This document shows positions 8,158-15,865 of a stretch of 43,669 bases of DNA, piece by piece. The DNA comes from Lachnospiraceae bacterium (lineage in GTDB: Bacteria; Bacillota; Clostridia; Lachnospirales; Lachnospiraceae). How positions within the stretch are numbered: position 1 is the stretch's first letter; the number at the start of each line of letters is the position of its first letter. Made by a program: the position numbers and the translations under genes. Under the pieces are notes generated by a model. That model was not told the origin of the DNA. It did no database searches and saw nothing but the letters and a program-made list of their open reading frames with translations. The stretch lies in NCBI GenBank assembly GCA_021199235.1, contig JAJQIL010000061.1, positions 1 to 43,669 on the forward strand. Direction: 5' to 3'.

Positions 8158-9312
8158 TTAGACCGTCAGATGAACACGTCCTGTCAGCAAGTCATCCATT
8201 GCGCCTTCTCTGATTTGAATCATCTTATCCCTTTCTGCCTCCAGTGCTTCGATTTCATCATCCATTGCAGTTAGAACAGCCGCTATAGCTTTTTGTTCAG
8301 CGACATCACCAGGCATTTTCACAACAACTGCCTTTATCAGCTTCTTGTTTAGGCCTCCACGTCCGCCGTCTCCAGAAGACAATTCTCGCAAATATAAATA
8401 TAGGCTTTCAATCAAATAAAACAAAAATTCAGAATCACATTTTTCATTGGTAACAAGTGCAGCCAATGACTGGTTTAATGCCATCGATTCCAAAAGATAC
8501 GCGGCTGTCCCTCTTGTTTTTCCTTGCCCCGCCAGTGCAATAAGAACCGATTTGCTCGGTGCTATTTTTGCAGAGGAATTCTGTAAACCAATTTCTGTAA
8601 TATATGCTGTAGGTTTGCTTACCCGTTTTTGATGAATCTCGGTGGAAGATAACCATGGAATTTTCCCACCATAATACTCGGGATGCGCAGTAGCAGGTGT
8701 TCCACCCGTGATAATTGTTTGTGTTACCTCGTCAATGGAATTTTCCACCCACCCATCATCGAAACCCTCCAGCCTTGTCCGACCGCTCATCAAATCCTCC
8801 AGCGCACCATCACGGATGCCCTTTTTCTTTTCAATCAGTTCAGCAAGGTCATCGATGTAATCATCAAAGCATGAAAGGTTTTCAACTATTCTATTCTGCT
8901 CAGGCAATGAAGGATGCGGAAATTCCATCTCCGCAATCATCGCTCTCCTCACAGAATCAACAGAGGATTTGGCTGTATATTTTTCCACTTCGTTGATAAA
9001 GTTCCTCGAAAAATAATAATAAAAATATTTTCCGGTTACTTTTCTGAAGTCGCTCATAACATAGACCCGTTGATGTGCTGCAAACTTTCCATTTATATAA
9101 TGAAATACTTTGCCTGTTCCCACACCATCTCCAGCCGTCAATACAGCTTCACAATCAAAGTCAGATACATTTATACGCTCAACAATAGGTGAACGAACAA
9201 AGAATGGATACCTGCCATTGTATATGTTATCTTGCGTATCCCTGCATCCCGTAGTTATATCAGAAATATTTGAAACTTTATCGATTTCCCAATCTGCCGG
9301 ATAAGTTACCAT
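8158..9312 (-). CDS. hsdS: Type I restriction enzyme, specificity subunit (HsdS)
   Basis: 384 residues with two target-recognition domains (about 1-140 and 185-345). Each is followed by a long helical spacer. The spacers carry the expected internal repeat: IRDGALEDLMSGRTRL at 166-181 and IREGAMDDLLTGRVHL at 367-382, showing an intact two-domain subunit recognising a bipartite site. It overlaps the 3' end of hsdM by 7 bases. The two recognition domains differ in sequence, so the target should be asymmetric. I see no second hsdS fragment nor inverted repeats nearby, so no sign of phase-variable shuffling. The target sequence cannot be read from the protein by eye. Confidence 0.93.
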   Translation of the reverse strand: MVTYPADWEIDKVSNISDITTGCRDTQDNIYNGRYPFFVRSPIVERINVSDFDCEAVLTAGDGVGTGKVFHYINGKFAAHQRVYVMSDFRKVTGKYFYYYFSRNFINEVEKYTAKSSVDSVRRAMIAEMEFPHPSLPEQNRIVENLSCFDDYIDDLAELIEKKKGIRDGALEDLMSGRTRLEGFDDGWVENSIDEVTQTIITGGTPATAHPEYYGGKIPWLSSTEIHQKRVSKPTAYITEIGLQNSSAKIAPSKSVLIALAGQGKTRGTAAYLLESMALNQSLAALVTNEKCDSEFLFYLIESLYLYLRELSSGDGGRGGLNKKLIKAVVVKMPGDVAEQKAIAAVLTAMDDEIEALEAERDKMIQIREGAMDDLLTGRVHLTV

Positions 9313-11996
9313 TTGTATCCCATCCTTCCCAGAGCCGACATAACCGCCTCCCGTGATTTCGCCGTTCTATCCTCGATTTCTCCAAGGGTATGTTCGTAGC
9401 GTTTTGCAATCAGCAACACCTTGGAGGACAATGTATTCAGGACTTGCTCGACCTCATCACTAACATCACCTGCCAGTTTCGCCATCCATTTCTTGTCGAA
9501 GAGAAGGTGTTTGATTTCTTCTACGGTCAGTTCGCTGTATTTGGCTTCGACCTTATCATCGAGAGCTTTACGGGCATCCTTGATTTTTTTGTCCACGGCA
9601 TCTTTTTCATCCGTCTTCTCAGCATATGCTGTCAGCGCTGCATATTCATCACTATAGATTTCAGGTACTACGGCAGTATCGGCAGCAAGTCGCATCGCCG
9701 CTGTGATTTTTGCTTTTCCAAACTTACCATTTTTATTCCGCAGTTCAAATTCAGCCAGTTCCGGCACCTCAACAATCAGCGCCTCCATTGAATCGGTATT
9801 GCCCTCATCAAAAAGTGCCGCCAGTTTTGTCATGGCATCCATAACAGAGGATGTCTTTCTTGCGTCCAGCTCCTTCAACCGCTTAGTCAGGTTAGCCTTT
9901 GGAATGCTGTCGCCCTTGTCGTTCAATACATCTTTCAGCAATCCGTCCTCGCCGGATTCCTCTTCGCGCATCTCATCCAGTTCGCCTTCCAGTGCAGCGG
10001 ACTGCTCCATGAGTGCATTGATGGCTGCCAGATCGTCTGTAAAATACACCGCCTCAATAATTTCTCTCGGAATCAGCGCACCCTCAAAGGATTTCACTTT
10101 AGAGGTATCGTCCACGGAGATGGTTTCTCCGTTTTCATCCTTTGCCTTTTTCTTGGCGTATTCGTACTCGATTTCTCTGCCGATTTCATATCCACTGGCC
10201 TTAATGGCATACACATCATCCTGCAGCTTCGCATTCCAGTAATTCAGCAAACAGTCATATACATCATAATTATCGAGGAGTCTGGCAGGTTCATAGGCTT
10301 CAAGCAGCATAGCACCCAACCTGCGAATTAGCTCCTTCGGATTTGTATCCGCAGTAATGCCCATCAGAATATCTTTTACAGCTGCTTTCCACTGTAAAAA
10401 TATAGTTTCAGCTTCCTTCTGCTTTTCAGCAAGCACACTCTCATCCTGTCCGATGACACTCTCAATTTCGCCGGATGGAAGGGCGAGATTATAAACGCTA
10501 TGCGTCGCATCTGTGCAAGTGAAAATTTCCTCTTTCAGTTCAGGAGAAATCGCCCACAACCGTGCCAGGGAATCGATGTCTGTTCCCGGAATGCCACCCT
10601 TCAAATGAGCAGCAATATTCTGCGGTAGGGTATCGTCTACTTTCTGAATGTAGCGAGGAACATTCAGGTTTCCGCCATTCTCCACCAAAATCTCATCATA
10701 GCTTACAAAGCGTGAATACCCCGGCACTTCGTCTCTATTGATAAAGGTTTGAACGATTTTTTCGATGTCCTGTTCGCGCAATCTGTTTTTATTTCCGTCT
10801 TTCTTAAATCCACGGCTGGCATCAATAAGGAAAATGCCATCTCTTTCGTCAGCGTTCTCTTTGTCAATGATAACGATACAAGCAGGGATACCTGTGCCAT
10901 AAAAGAGGTTAGCGGGAAGACTGACAATTCCTTTAATATAATGTTTTTTCAGGACGGCAATTCGGATAGTTTCCTCCGCGTTCCCTCTGAAAAGCACACC
11001 ATGAGGCATAATAATACCCGCCTTGCCGTTGCTGTCCAGAGATTTTACAACGTGCAGGAACCATGCGTAGTCGCCGTTTTTCTCCGGCGGCACGCCAAAG
11101 CCGTCAAACCGCTTGTATTTATCCTCAGTTGCCTTAATTCCGTCACTCCAGGATTTATCCGAGAACGGAGGATTCATAACGATGAAGTCGAACTTTTTCA
11201 GTTCATCAAAATCATCTGTAAATGCGGGGTCAGAAAGTGTATTGCCTTTCTTAATATCACCCGTACCCTTTTGGTGAAGGATTAGATTCATTTTTGCCAA
11301 GCCAGCAGTCGCATGGTCTTTCTCCTGACCGAAGATAGTAACGATGGAGTCACCGTCCTCATCCACAGGTGCTTCATCTGCCGCCCGGATTAATAGGCTG
11401 CCGCTGCCTGCGGCCGGATCGTACAGAGTCCATTTCTTTGTAGACGACTGCTTGATATCACCAATTCCAATCAGGCGTGCAATAATACGGGAGACCTCAC
11501 TCGGCGTATAGAACTGTCCCTTGCTCTTGCCTGATTCTTGGGCAAATTTCATCATAAAATACTCGTAAGCATCACCAATAATATCATCGCCGCTTGCTCT
11601 GTTATTTTTGAAGTCAATCGCCGGATTTTGGAACACGCCAATCAGACCGGATACCTTGTCCACCAGTTCCTTGCCGGTTCCAAGTTCATCCGGGTTGTTA
11701 AAGCTCACATCAGGCAAAGAACCCTGGAGCCTGTTGTCTTCAAGAAATTTTTGGATAATCTTATCAACCCGTTCACCGACATCTGGCTTTCCCTTTGCCT
11801 TAATCAAATCATCAAAGGAAGCTCCTTCGCGCACGGTGAACTCCGCAAACGGCTGTCCCTTGTATCGATCAGACACATACTTAAAGAACAGCAGTACAAG
11901 AACATAATCCTTATACCTGGCAGGCTCAACGCCGCCTCTTAATTTGTTGCAGGCTTCCCACAACATAGAATACAATTCTGATTTTTTCACAGCCAT
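9306..11996 (-). CDS. hsdM: Type I N6-adenine methyltransferase (HsdM), long form
   Basis: 896 residues, clearly longer than the usual 500-550 of HsdM. The N-terminal helical domain (MLWEACNKLRGG...YVSDRYKG) is followed by the AdoMet site DPAAGSGS at 193-200 and the catalytic NPPF at 275-278. The core therefore ends near residue 500. The remaining 350 residues are rich in charged helices, probably coiled coil, with blocks such as EGELDEMREEESGEDG. It methylates adenine at the site chosen by HsdS and protects the host. It is the first R-M gene after the HTH gene, 55 bases downstream, and shares its strong promoter. The extension is a feature of a subset of HsdM; its job is unknown to me. Confidence 0.93.
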   Translation of the reverse strand: MAVKKSELYSMLWEACNKLRGGVEPARYKDYVLVLLFFKYVSDRYKGQPFAEFTVREGASFDDLIKAKGKPDVGERVDKIIQKFLEDNRLQGSLPDVSFNNPDELGTGKELVDKVSGLIGVFQNPAIDFKNNRASGDDIIGDAYEYFMMKFAQESGKSKGQFYTPSEVSRIIARLIGIGDIKQSSTKKWTLYDPAAGSGSLLIRAADEAPVDEDGDSIVTIFGQEKDHATAGLAKMNLILHQKGTGDIKKGNTLSDPAFTDDFDELKKFDFIVMNPPFSDKSWSDGIKATEDKYKRFDGFGVPPEKNGDYAWFLHVVKSLDSNGKAGIIMPHGVLFRGNAEETIRIAVLKKHYIKGIVSLPANLFYGTGIPACIVIIDKENADERDGIFLIDASRGFKKDGNKNRLREQDIEKIVQTFINRDEVPGYSRFVSYDEILVENGGNLNVPRYIQKVDDTLPQNIAAHLKGGIPGTDIDSLARLWAISPELKEEIFTCTDATHSVYNLALPSGEIESVIGQDESVLAEKQKEAETIFLQWKAAVKDILMGITADTNPKELIRRLGAMLLEAYEPARLLDNYDVYDCLLNYWNAKLQDDVYAIKASGYEIGREIEYEYAKKKAKDENGETISVDDTSKVKSFEGALIPREIIEAVYFTDDLAAINALMEQSAALEGELDEMREEESGEDGLLKDVLNDKGDSIPKANLTKRLKELDARKTSSVMDAMTKLAALFDEGNTDSMEALIVEVPELAEFELRNKNGKFGKAKITAAMRLAADTAVVPEIYSDEYAALTAYAEKTDEKDAVDKKIKDARKALDDKVEAKYSELTVEEIKHLLFDKKWMAKLAGDVSDEVEQVLNTLSSKVLLIAKRYEHTLGEIEDRTAKSREAVMSALGRMGYKW

Positions 11997-12051
11997 AGCC
12001 CTCTTATATCTCCATTTCTATTCGAAGTTGTCATCATTAATAAACCATTCA

Positions 12052-12246
12052 TCAGTCCATCGCACTTTTTCCACTTGCCACCCAAGCGTCCAACTCGGAG
12101 CATTTGAACTTCCACTGCTTACCGATTTTATGTGCAGGAATTCCTTTATTTTTGCGAATCCAATCTCGGATAGTTCCGGGCTTGACTCCTAAATATTCTG
12201 CGGCTTCATCAATATTTATCCATTTCTCGTTTCCGATTTCTGCCAT
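12052..12246 (-). CDS. Excisionase-like MerR-type HTH protein
   Basis: A 64-residue protein, starting at the ATG at 12246 with GGAGGTGC directly upstream. The sequence WINIDEAAEYLGVKPGTIRDWIRKN is a classic helix-turn-helix of the HTH_17/excisionase family, followed by a wing with KIGKQWKF. It is the first gene of the hsdMSR operon, just behind a near-consensus promoter, and only 120 bases from the recombinase cluster. It could be the directionality factor of the recombinase or a controller of the R-M operon. Its position after the operon's promoter slightly favours the second; small HTH genes are often found directly before hsdM. Confidence 0.8.
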   Translation of the reverse strand: MAEIGNEKWINIDEAAEYLGVKPGTIRDWIRKNKGIPAHKIGKQWKFKCSELDAWVASGKSAMD

Positions 12247-12287
12247 TTTGCACCTCCGAACAAGCTCATTACAATACGTCACTTTAT

Positions 12288-12316
12288 ATTATATCAGAAG
12301 TCGGAGCTGTTTGCAA
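12288..12316 (-). promoter_or_regulatory. Sigma-A promoter for the HTH-hsdMSR-protease operon
   Basis: On the minus strand TTGCAA (12316-12311) and a perfect TATAAT (12293-12288) are separated by exactly 17 bases. The start point would lie about 30 bases before the HTH gene's ribosome site. Confidence 0.8.
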
Positions 12317-12335
12317 TAGATTTGTTATGATTTTC

Positions 12336-12354
12336 TGTTGTTTGATGTTGTTTG
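12336..12354. repeat. 10-bp phased direct repeat upstream of the hsd promoter
   Basis: TGTTGTTTG occurs at 12336-12344 and again at 12346-12354, one helical turn apart, followed by TTGATG. It lies about 20 bases upstream of the -35 box of the hsd operon promoter, a usual place for an activator or for the HTH protein itself to bind. Confidence 0.4.
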
Positions 12355-12365
12355 TTGATGTCAAC

Positions 12366-12770
12366 CTATCCAAACCTATCCTCTATATAGCATTCATGGC
12401 AGCAGTATTTTCTATGACTGTTCCCATACACACGAAATTCCTTACCGCAATTCGGACAAACGAAATCGTACCACGCTTTCCGCTCTACCATGTACATATG
12501 CGTATTCCACCATTTGCGGCGGCAGGCGTCACAGCAGAACAGCTTTTTCTTCCGCTTCGGATTCTGCGTTATCTCTGCTCCGCAATTCTTGCAGTGGGTG
12601 TCATCGTTTACTCCGCCCGGTAGGTCTTTCGCTTTTCCACTCAGACCATATCTGCGGCAGTGAGCCTTGACCGTTTCCATTTTCAAATCCAGTTTTTTAG
12701 CAATCGTGCCATAGCCATATCCTTGCATCCTTAATTCTTTGATTGCTTCTTTCTGACTGTCAGTCATCAT
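12366..12770 (-). CDS. Zinc-ribbon / HTH protein downstream of the recombinase
   Basis: 134 residues from the ATG at 12770, with GGGAGGA about 8 bases before it; a TTG two codons earlier sits too close to that site. The N-terminal 45 residues form a sigma-like or Hin-type helix-turn-helix (LRMQGYGYGTIAKKLDLKMETVKAHCRRYG). Two zinc-binding modules follow: CKNCG...CCDAC and CPNCG...CCHEC. It overlaps the end of the recombinase gene by 11 bases, so the two are coupled. Such HTH plus zinc-ribbon proteins often accompany large serine recombinases in Firmicutes elements and may be DNA-binding accessory factors or regulators. The function is inferred from position. Confidence 0.75.
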   Translation of the reverse strand: MMTDSQKEAIKELRMQGYGYGTIAKKLDLKMETVKAHCRRYGLSGKAKDLPGGVNDDTHCKNCGAEITQNPKRKKKLFCCDACRRKWWNTHMYMVERKAWYDFVCPNCGKEFRVYGNSHRKYCCHECYIEDRFG

Positions 12771-14178
12771 ATACAATTCCTCCCTTTGGCGTGTATTTTG
12801 GTATCCTATATTCGATCACCTTATCATCGAGCCACTTGATTCGCAATGTTCCGTCCAGCATGACCGTAATATTGCTGAGTGCGATTACTATGTCATTCTC
12901 GTCTGATTGCATTTCCCATATATCTCTTTTCTCAAGGTCACTCATCCAGTGCCGGATTGACTCTGTCTTAGATTTATCCGTAACTGAATTCACAGTATTG
13001 ACAACTCTCTGAACCACGCCTCTTTTGTATGCCTCTATCCTTGAGGCATCGTGAATAATGTAGTGGAGCAGCTTGTCATAGATTTTAGGCACATGACATT
13101 TTTCGCCTTTCCTGCAGGTGTTCTTGCATTGCCATTTCAAGTTATTATAGCTGGTGGAATGCCAGGGGCGAGGATGATACATCTCTCCACAGCCGCCGCA
13201 GATAACCTTGCTCGTCAACAGATGCAGCCCACTGTACCGTCCCGGAAAAGAAAGCCGCTCCTCCAGCTTTTCCTGCACATAATCAAAAAGCCACGGGGAG
13301 ATTATCGCCTCGTGGTCACCTTCAACATAATATTGCGGAACTTCGCCTTCGTTTTTCTTCGTTTTCTTCCTCAGATAGTCTATCGTGAAATCTTTCTGGA
13401 GCAGAGCATCGCCCTTGTATTTTTCATTGGAGAGCATACGGCGAATAGTCTGTTGATTCCAAACATCGCCACCTCCGGGAGCGGGTACACCTTCCTCGGT
13501 TAGAATGTTCGATATTGTGTGTGGAGTGTACCCCTGCAAGAACAGAAAAAATATCCGTCGAACCGTCACCGCTTGTTCTTCATTCACCACCATTGTATAT
13601 TTCTCAGGTCCCTTGTCATACCCAAGGAACCGACTGTAGGCAATACTCACTTTGCCATCCGCCATTCGCTTTCGTTGTCCCCATGTTATATTCTCCGATA
13701 TGGATCGACTCTCCTCCTGCGCCAGCGAAGACATGATTGTCAGTAGAAATTCACCCTTTGAATCTGTGGTGAAGATGTTCTCTTTCTCGAAATAAACACC
13801 AACGCCTTTTTCCTTCAGCATTCGGATAGTAGTCACTGTGTCTACCGTGTTTCTCGCAAATCTCGATATAGATTTGGTCAGCACCAAATCAATGCGTCCC
13901 GCAAGACAGTCCGCCACCAGCTTATTAAAACCATCCCTGTGCCTTGTACTTAAGCCTGAGATACCGTCATCCACATATATCTGGACAAACTCCCATCCCG
14001 GATGTTGCAGTATCTTTTTTCTATAATAATCCGTCTGTGCTGCAAGGCTTGTTTCCTGGTCTTCGCTGTCCGTAGATACCCTTGCGTATGCGGCAACCTT
14101 CATCTCGGCTTTTGCCGCTTCTTTGAAAGTTGCAGGTTTCGGAATGGCGGCCAGCTGCGTTACAATTCTATCTGCCAT
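12760..14178 (-). CDS. Large serine recombinase (TnpX/TndX-like)
   Basis: 472 residues. The catalytic resolvase domain carries the nucleophile Ser35 in YARVSTDSEDQ and the downstream motif LTKSISRFARN. The recombinase domain follows, with the zinc ribbon CGGCGEMYHP...CKNTCRKGEKC around 330-370, and a C-terminal coiled region. All hallmark residues are present, so it looks active. It would integrate and excise an element through a covalent serine-DNA bond between short cores. It is coupled by overlaps to the small gene before it (11 bases) and the zinc-ribbon gene after it. Which DNA it moves is unclear: the R-M operon to its left, the DISARM operon to its right, or both. Confidence 0.93.
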   Translation of the reverse strand: MADRIVTQLAAIPKPATFKEAAKAEMKVAAYARVSTDSEDQETSLAAQTDYYRKKILQHPGWEFVQIYVDDGISGLSTRHRDGFNKLVADCLAGRIDLVLTKSISRFARNTVDTVTTIRMLKEKGVGVYFEKENIFTTDSKGEFLLTIMSSLAQEESRSISENITWGQRKRMADGKVSIAYSRFLGYDKGPEKYTMVVNEEQAVTVRRIFFLFLQGYTPHTISNILTEEGVPAPGGGDVWNQQTIRRMLSNEKYKGDALLQKDFTIDYLRKKTKKNEGEVPQYYVEGDHEAIISPWLFDYVQEKLEERLSFPGRYSGLHLLTSKVICGGCGEMYHPRPWHSTSYNNLKWQCKNTCRKGEKCHVPKIYDKLLHYIIHDASRIEAYKRGVVQRVVNTVNSVTDKSKTESIRHWMSDLEKRDIWEMQSDENDIVIALSNITVMLDGTLRIKWLDDKVIEYRIPKYTPKGGIVYDD

Positions 14179-14359
14179 TGACCGTCACCCCATCTCCGAT
14201 ATTGCCGCTTAAGTCCTCAACCTCCAGGAACGGCGGCACATAGTATTCAGCTATCTTATCCAAAGCAAGGCGCATCTCTTTGGACGAAATAACGCCGTCC
14301 TTTTCCATATTGAGAAGCAGCCACTTTGCCAGCCTATAATCAACTTCTTTTTCAAACAT
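14168..14359 (-). CDS. Small SHOCT-like protein, recombinase partner
   Basis: 63 residues with one of the best ribosome sites in the window (AAGGAGGT, 7 bases before the ATG at 14359). The segment YRLAKWLLLNMEKDGVISS followed by EMRLALDKIAEYY resembles the short SHOCT helix seen in small proteins preceding serine recombinases. It overlaps the recombinase start by 11 bases and is the first gene of that operon. It may help oligomerisation or directionality; that is inference. No strong promoter is visible immediately upstream (a TTGACT lies about 60 bases before the start, but without a good -10 at the right spacing). Confidence 0.7.
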   Translation of the reverse strand: MFEKEVDYRLAKWLLLNMEKDGVISSKEMRLALDKIAEYYVPPFLEVEDLSGNIGDGVTVNGR

Positions 14360-14483
14360 CGAATTACCTCCTTCCGGTGTAGTATCTATACATTGCTCTA
14401 AAAGCCTGGAAAGTCAAGGCCACACGGCAATATTCGATGGTATGCACAAAACGCACCACCCACATAACGATTTATTTTACCTA

Positions 14484-14659
14484 TCGTTACGGAGTAGACC
14501 TTTCGTTATGTGCATATCCATAGCGATATTTTTGCACCCACCCCTGCCGAAGTTGCAAATCTGATTTCGCCAATATCAGGACAAAAAAACAAGACCGCTG
14601 CACACCCCAGAGGTGACAGAAGGTCTTGCTCCATAATGAAATGTACTACTCCGTAACGA
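14484..14659. repeat. 14-bp perfect inverted repeat with internal copies
   Basis: TCGTTACGGAGTAG at 14484-14497 and its exact complement CTACTCCGTAACGA at 14646-14659 face each other 148 bases apart. A second, 10-bp pair (CACATAACGA at 14461-14470, TCGTTATGTG at 14503-14512) brackets the left copy. The shared TCGTTA core suggests binding sites for one protein; the serine recombinase is the obvious candidate. Confidence 0.55.
14583..14628 (-). terminator. Intrinsic terminator, leftward
   Basis: Arms CAAGACC (14590-14596) and GGTCTTG (14622-14628) with an inner CACC/GGTG pairing, followed on the minus strand by seven T residues. It is placed to stop transcripts leaving the DISARM-like operon before they enter the recombinase operon. 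Confidence 0.7.
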
Positions 14660-15130
14660 AAAGTGAACGATACGCTGACCGACACCCGCCGATTTCAAAC
14701 TATGCTCGTTTCACGAAAAGGATACAAAATCCGTATCAATCTTGTAACTGTATCAATCACATATACGAGAATACCTGCTGACAGGTACGGCGGACTTTTA
14801 ACAAGCTCTGCACACAACAGATTTGTATAATAAAAAAATGGGCTTGTACACCCATAACGATTTGCCCATATTCAACCGTATCGATTTCGCAACTGCTTCA
14901 TCTATCTGCACGTTGTCTTTGATACAATCTACATACCCCAAATATGTACACAATGAGTCGAAAAAGGCTTGATTTACGGGCATTTTCGCGTGAAATGCCG
15001 CCGGAATCGGCTCATTTCGTCCTTTCAGCTTCCTTTCAAAACTGCTACTGGTGGCTGCTCTCGACTTTTCAACTTACCCCGCAAATTTGAGAACGGAGGA
15101 AAAATTAAAAAGTGTGAGGAATAATTAAAA

Positions 15131-15212
15131 GGTTTAGCTGTCACAGGTGGCTAAGGGGTTCTCAATTGGCTAAACGGTGTTTAGCCAATTCCCTTTCATA
15201 GCAAGCTAAACC
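15131..15212. repeat. Nested TTTAGC inverted repeats at the drmC 3' end
   Basis: Inner dyad AATTGGCTAAAC (15164-15175), 3-base loop, GTTTAGCCAATT (15179-15190): twelve perfect pairs. It is enclosed by an outer 9-bp pair, GGTTTAGCT (15131-15139) and AGCTAAACC (15204-15212), the latter overlapping the drmC stop codon. Further GCTAA and CACTAAAC copies lie between and after. No long U-run follows, so a Rho-independent terminator is not the full explanation. Confidence 0.6.
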
Positions 15213-15865
15213 TCACTAAACACCTTTGAAAAAATCAGCCGTGTAAAGATATCATCTAATTGCTTTGCAATGCGATTCGATTCTATTAACGTACCCAATT
15301 CAATATTACCCTGCTGACCATGATATGATAAATTTGCAGAAGTAATAAGTGTTTTCTTCTGATCAATCGATATCACTTTGGCATGTAATGCAGCCATTTT
15401 ATCCTCTGTCTGATGATAGTTGTATATTTTCAGGAAATGTCCTTGATATCTCTTTAATTTGTCAAATTCAGACTGCTTGTCTATATCGTTTACAAAGAAT
15501 TTGACAAAAACACCGCATTGACTTTTCTGAATTATCACATCTGTAAGGTCAGCAAAATATGAGGACAAAGAATATCCCGTGATTAGTATACTTCTTTCTG
15601 CTTCATGTATCATCGACCGAACCACATTCATAGTTGTCCTTGCGTTAATGGCAAAAGATGGGGGCGCAGTTACTACAAGAGAAACTTTATCAGACTCATC
15701 TTTATCCATAGCACTTACTATAAGCTTAACGAGTTCATCACATTGCATTTCAGAAAGTTCGGGAAACTTGCTCCGAATCATCGGGACAGCATTTGCTGTG
15801 TCATTTGCAACATCCCCCTTGATAGTATTTAAGAGCAACTCCTGATTTATATTTCCACCTGGCAT
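15206..15865 (-). CDS. drmC: DrmC-like phospholipase D-family protein
   Basis: 219 residues. One PLD catalytic motif is clear: H161-A-K163-V-I-S-I-D168, followed by the matching SAN178LS and a Gly-Asn-Ile-Glu-Leu-Gly end. Only one HKD copy is present, as in DrmC and other nucleases of this superfamily, which pair two subunits to form the active site. The first 70 residues are helical with no known fold. It is the last gene of the seven-gene operon and overlaps drmB by 19 bases. In characterised DISARM, DrmC was found dispensable for most protection, so it may act as an accessory nuclease. Assignment rests on family plus the drmA-drmB-drmC order. Confidence 0.85.
   Translation of the reverse strand: MPGGNINQELLLNTIKGDVANDTANAVPMIRSKFPELSEMQCDELVKLIVSAMDKDESDKVSLVVTAPPSFAINARTTMNVVRSMIHEAERSILITGYSLSSYFADLTDVIIQKSQCGVFVKFFVNDIDKQSEFDKLKRYQGHFLKIYNYHQTEDKMAALHAKVISIDQKKTLITSANLSYHGQQGNIELGTLIESNRIAKQLDDIFTRLIFSKVFSEV

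Larger units (their letters stand above)
14360..15205. other. 846-bp gene-free, repeat-rich region beside the recombinase
   Basis: No convincing gene; a 61-residue minus frame at 14798-14983 lacks a ribosome site. The left part carries many copies of TAACGA/TCGTTA, including a 10-bp inverted repeat (14461-14470 with 14503-14512) and a 14-bp inverted repeat (14484-14497 with 14646-14659). A single CATAACGATTT copy recurs near 14852. The middle holds a terminator (14583-14628). Near 14979-15018 two overlapping stem-loops share the segment AAATGCC and cannot form together. The end holds the nested repeats after drmC. The place, directly upstream of the recombinase, fits an attachment or regulatory region. 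Confidence 0.5.

Noticed and set aside
8158-9312. Phase-variable hsdS locus
   Set aside because: No second hsdS copy, no inverted repeats flanking the recognition domains, and the recombinase is of the large serine type, not an hsdS invertase beside it.
12336-12382. CRISPR-like array from repeated TGTTGTTTG and CCTATCC units
   Set aside because: Units are short, only two copies each, with no spacer structure and no cas genes in the window.
14798-14983. 61-residue minus-strand frame in the recombinase-DISARM gap
   Set aside because: No ribosome site, many Cys and aromatic residues without pattern, and it lies among stem-loops.
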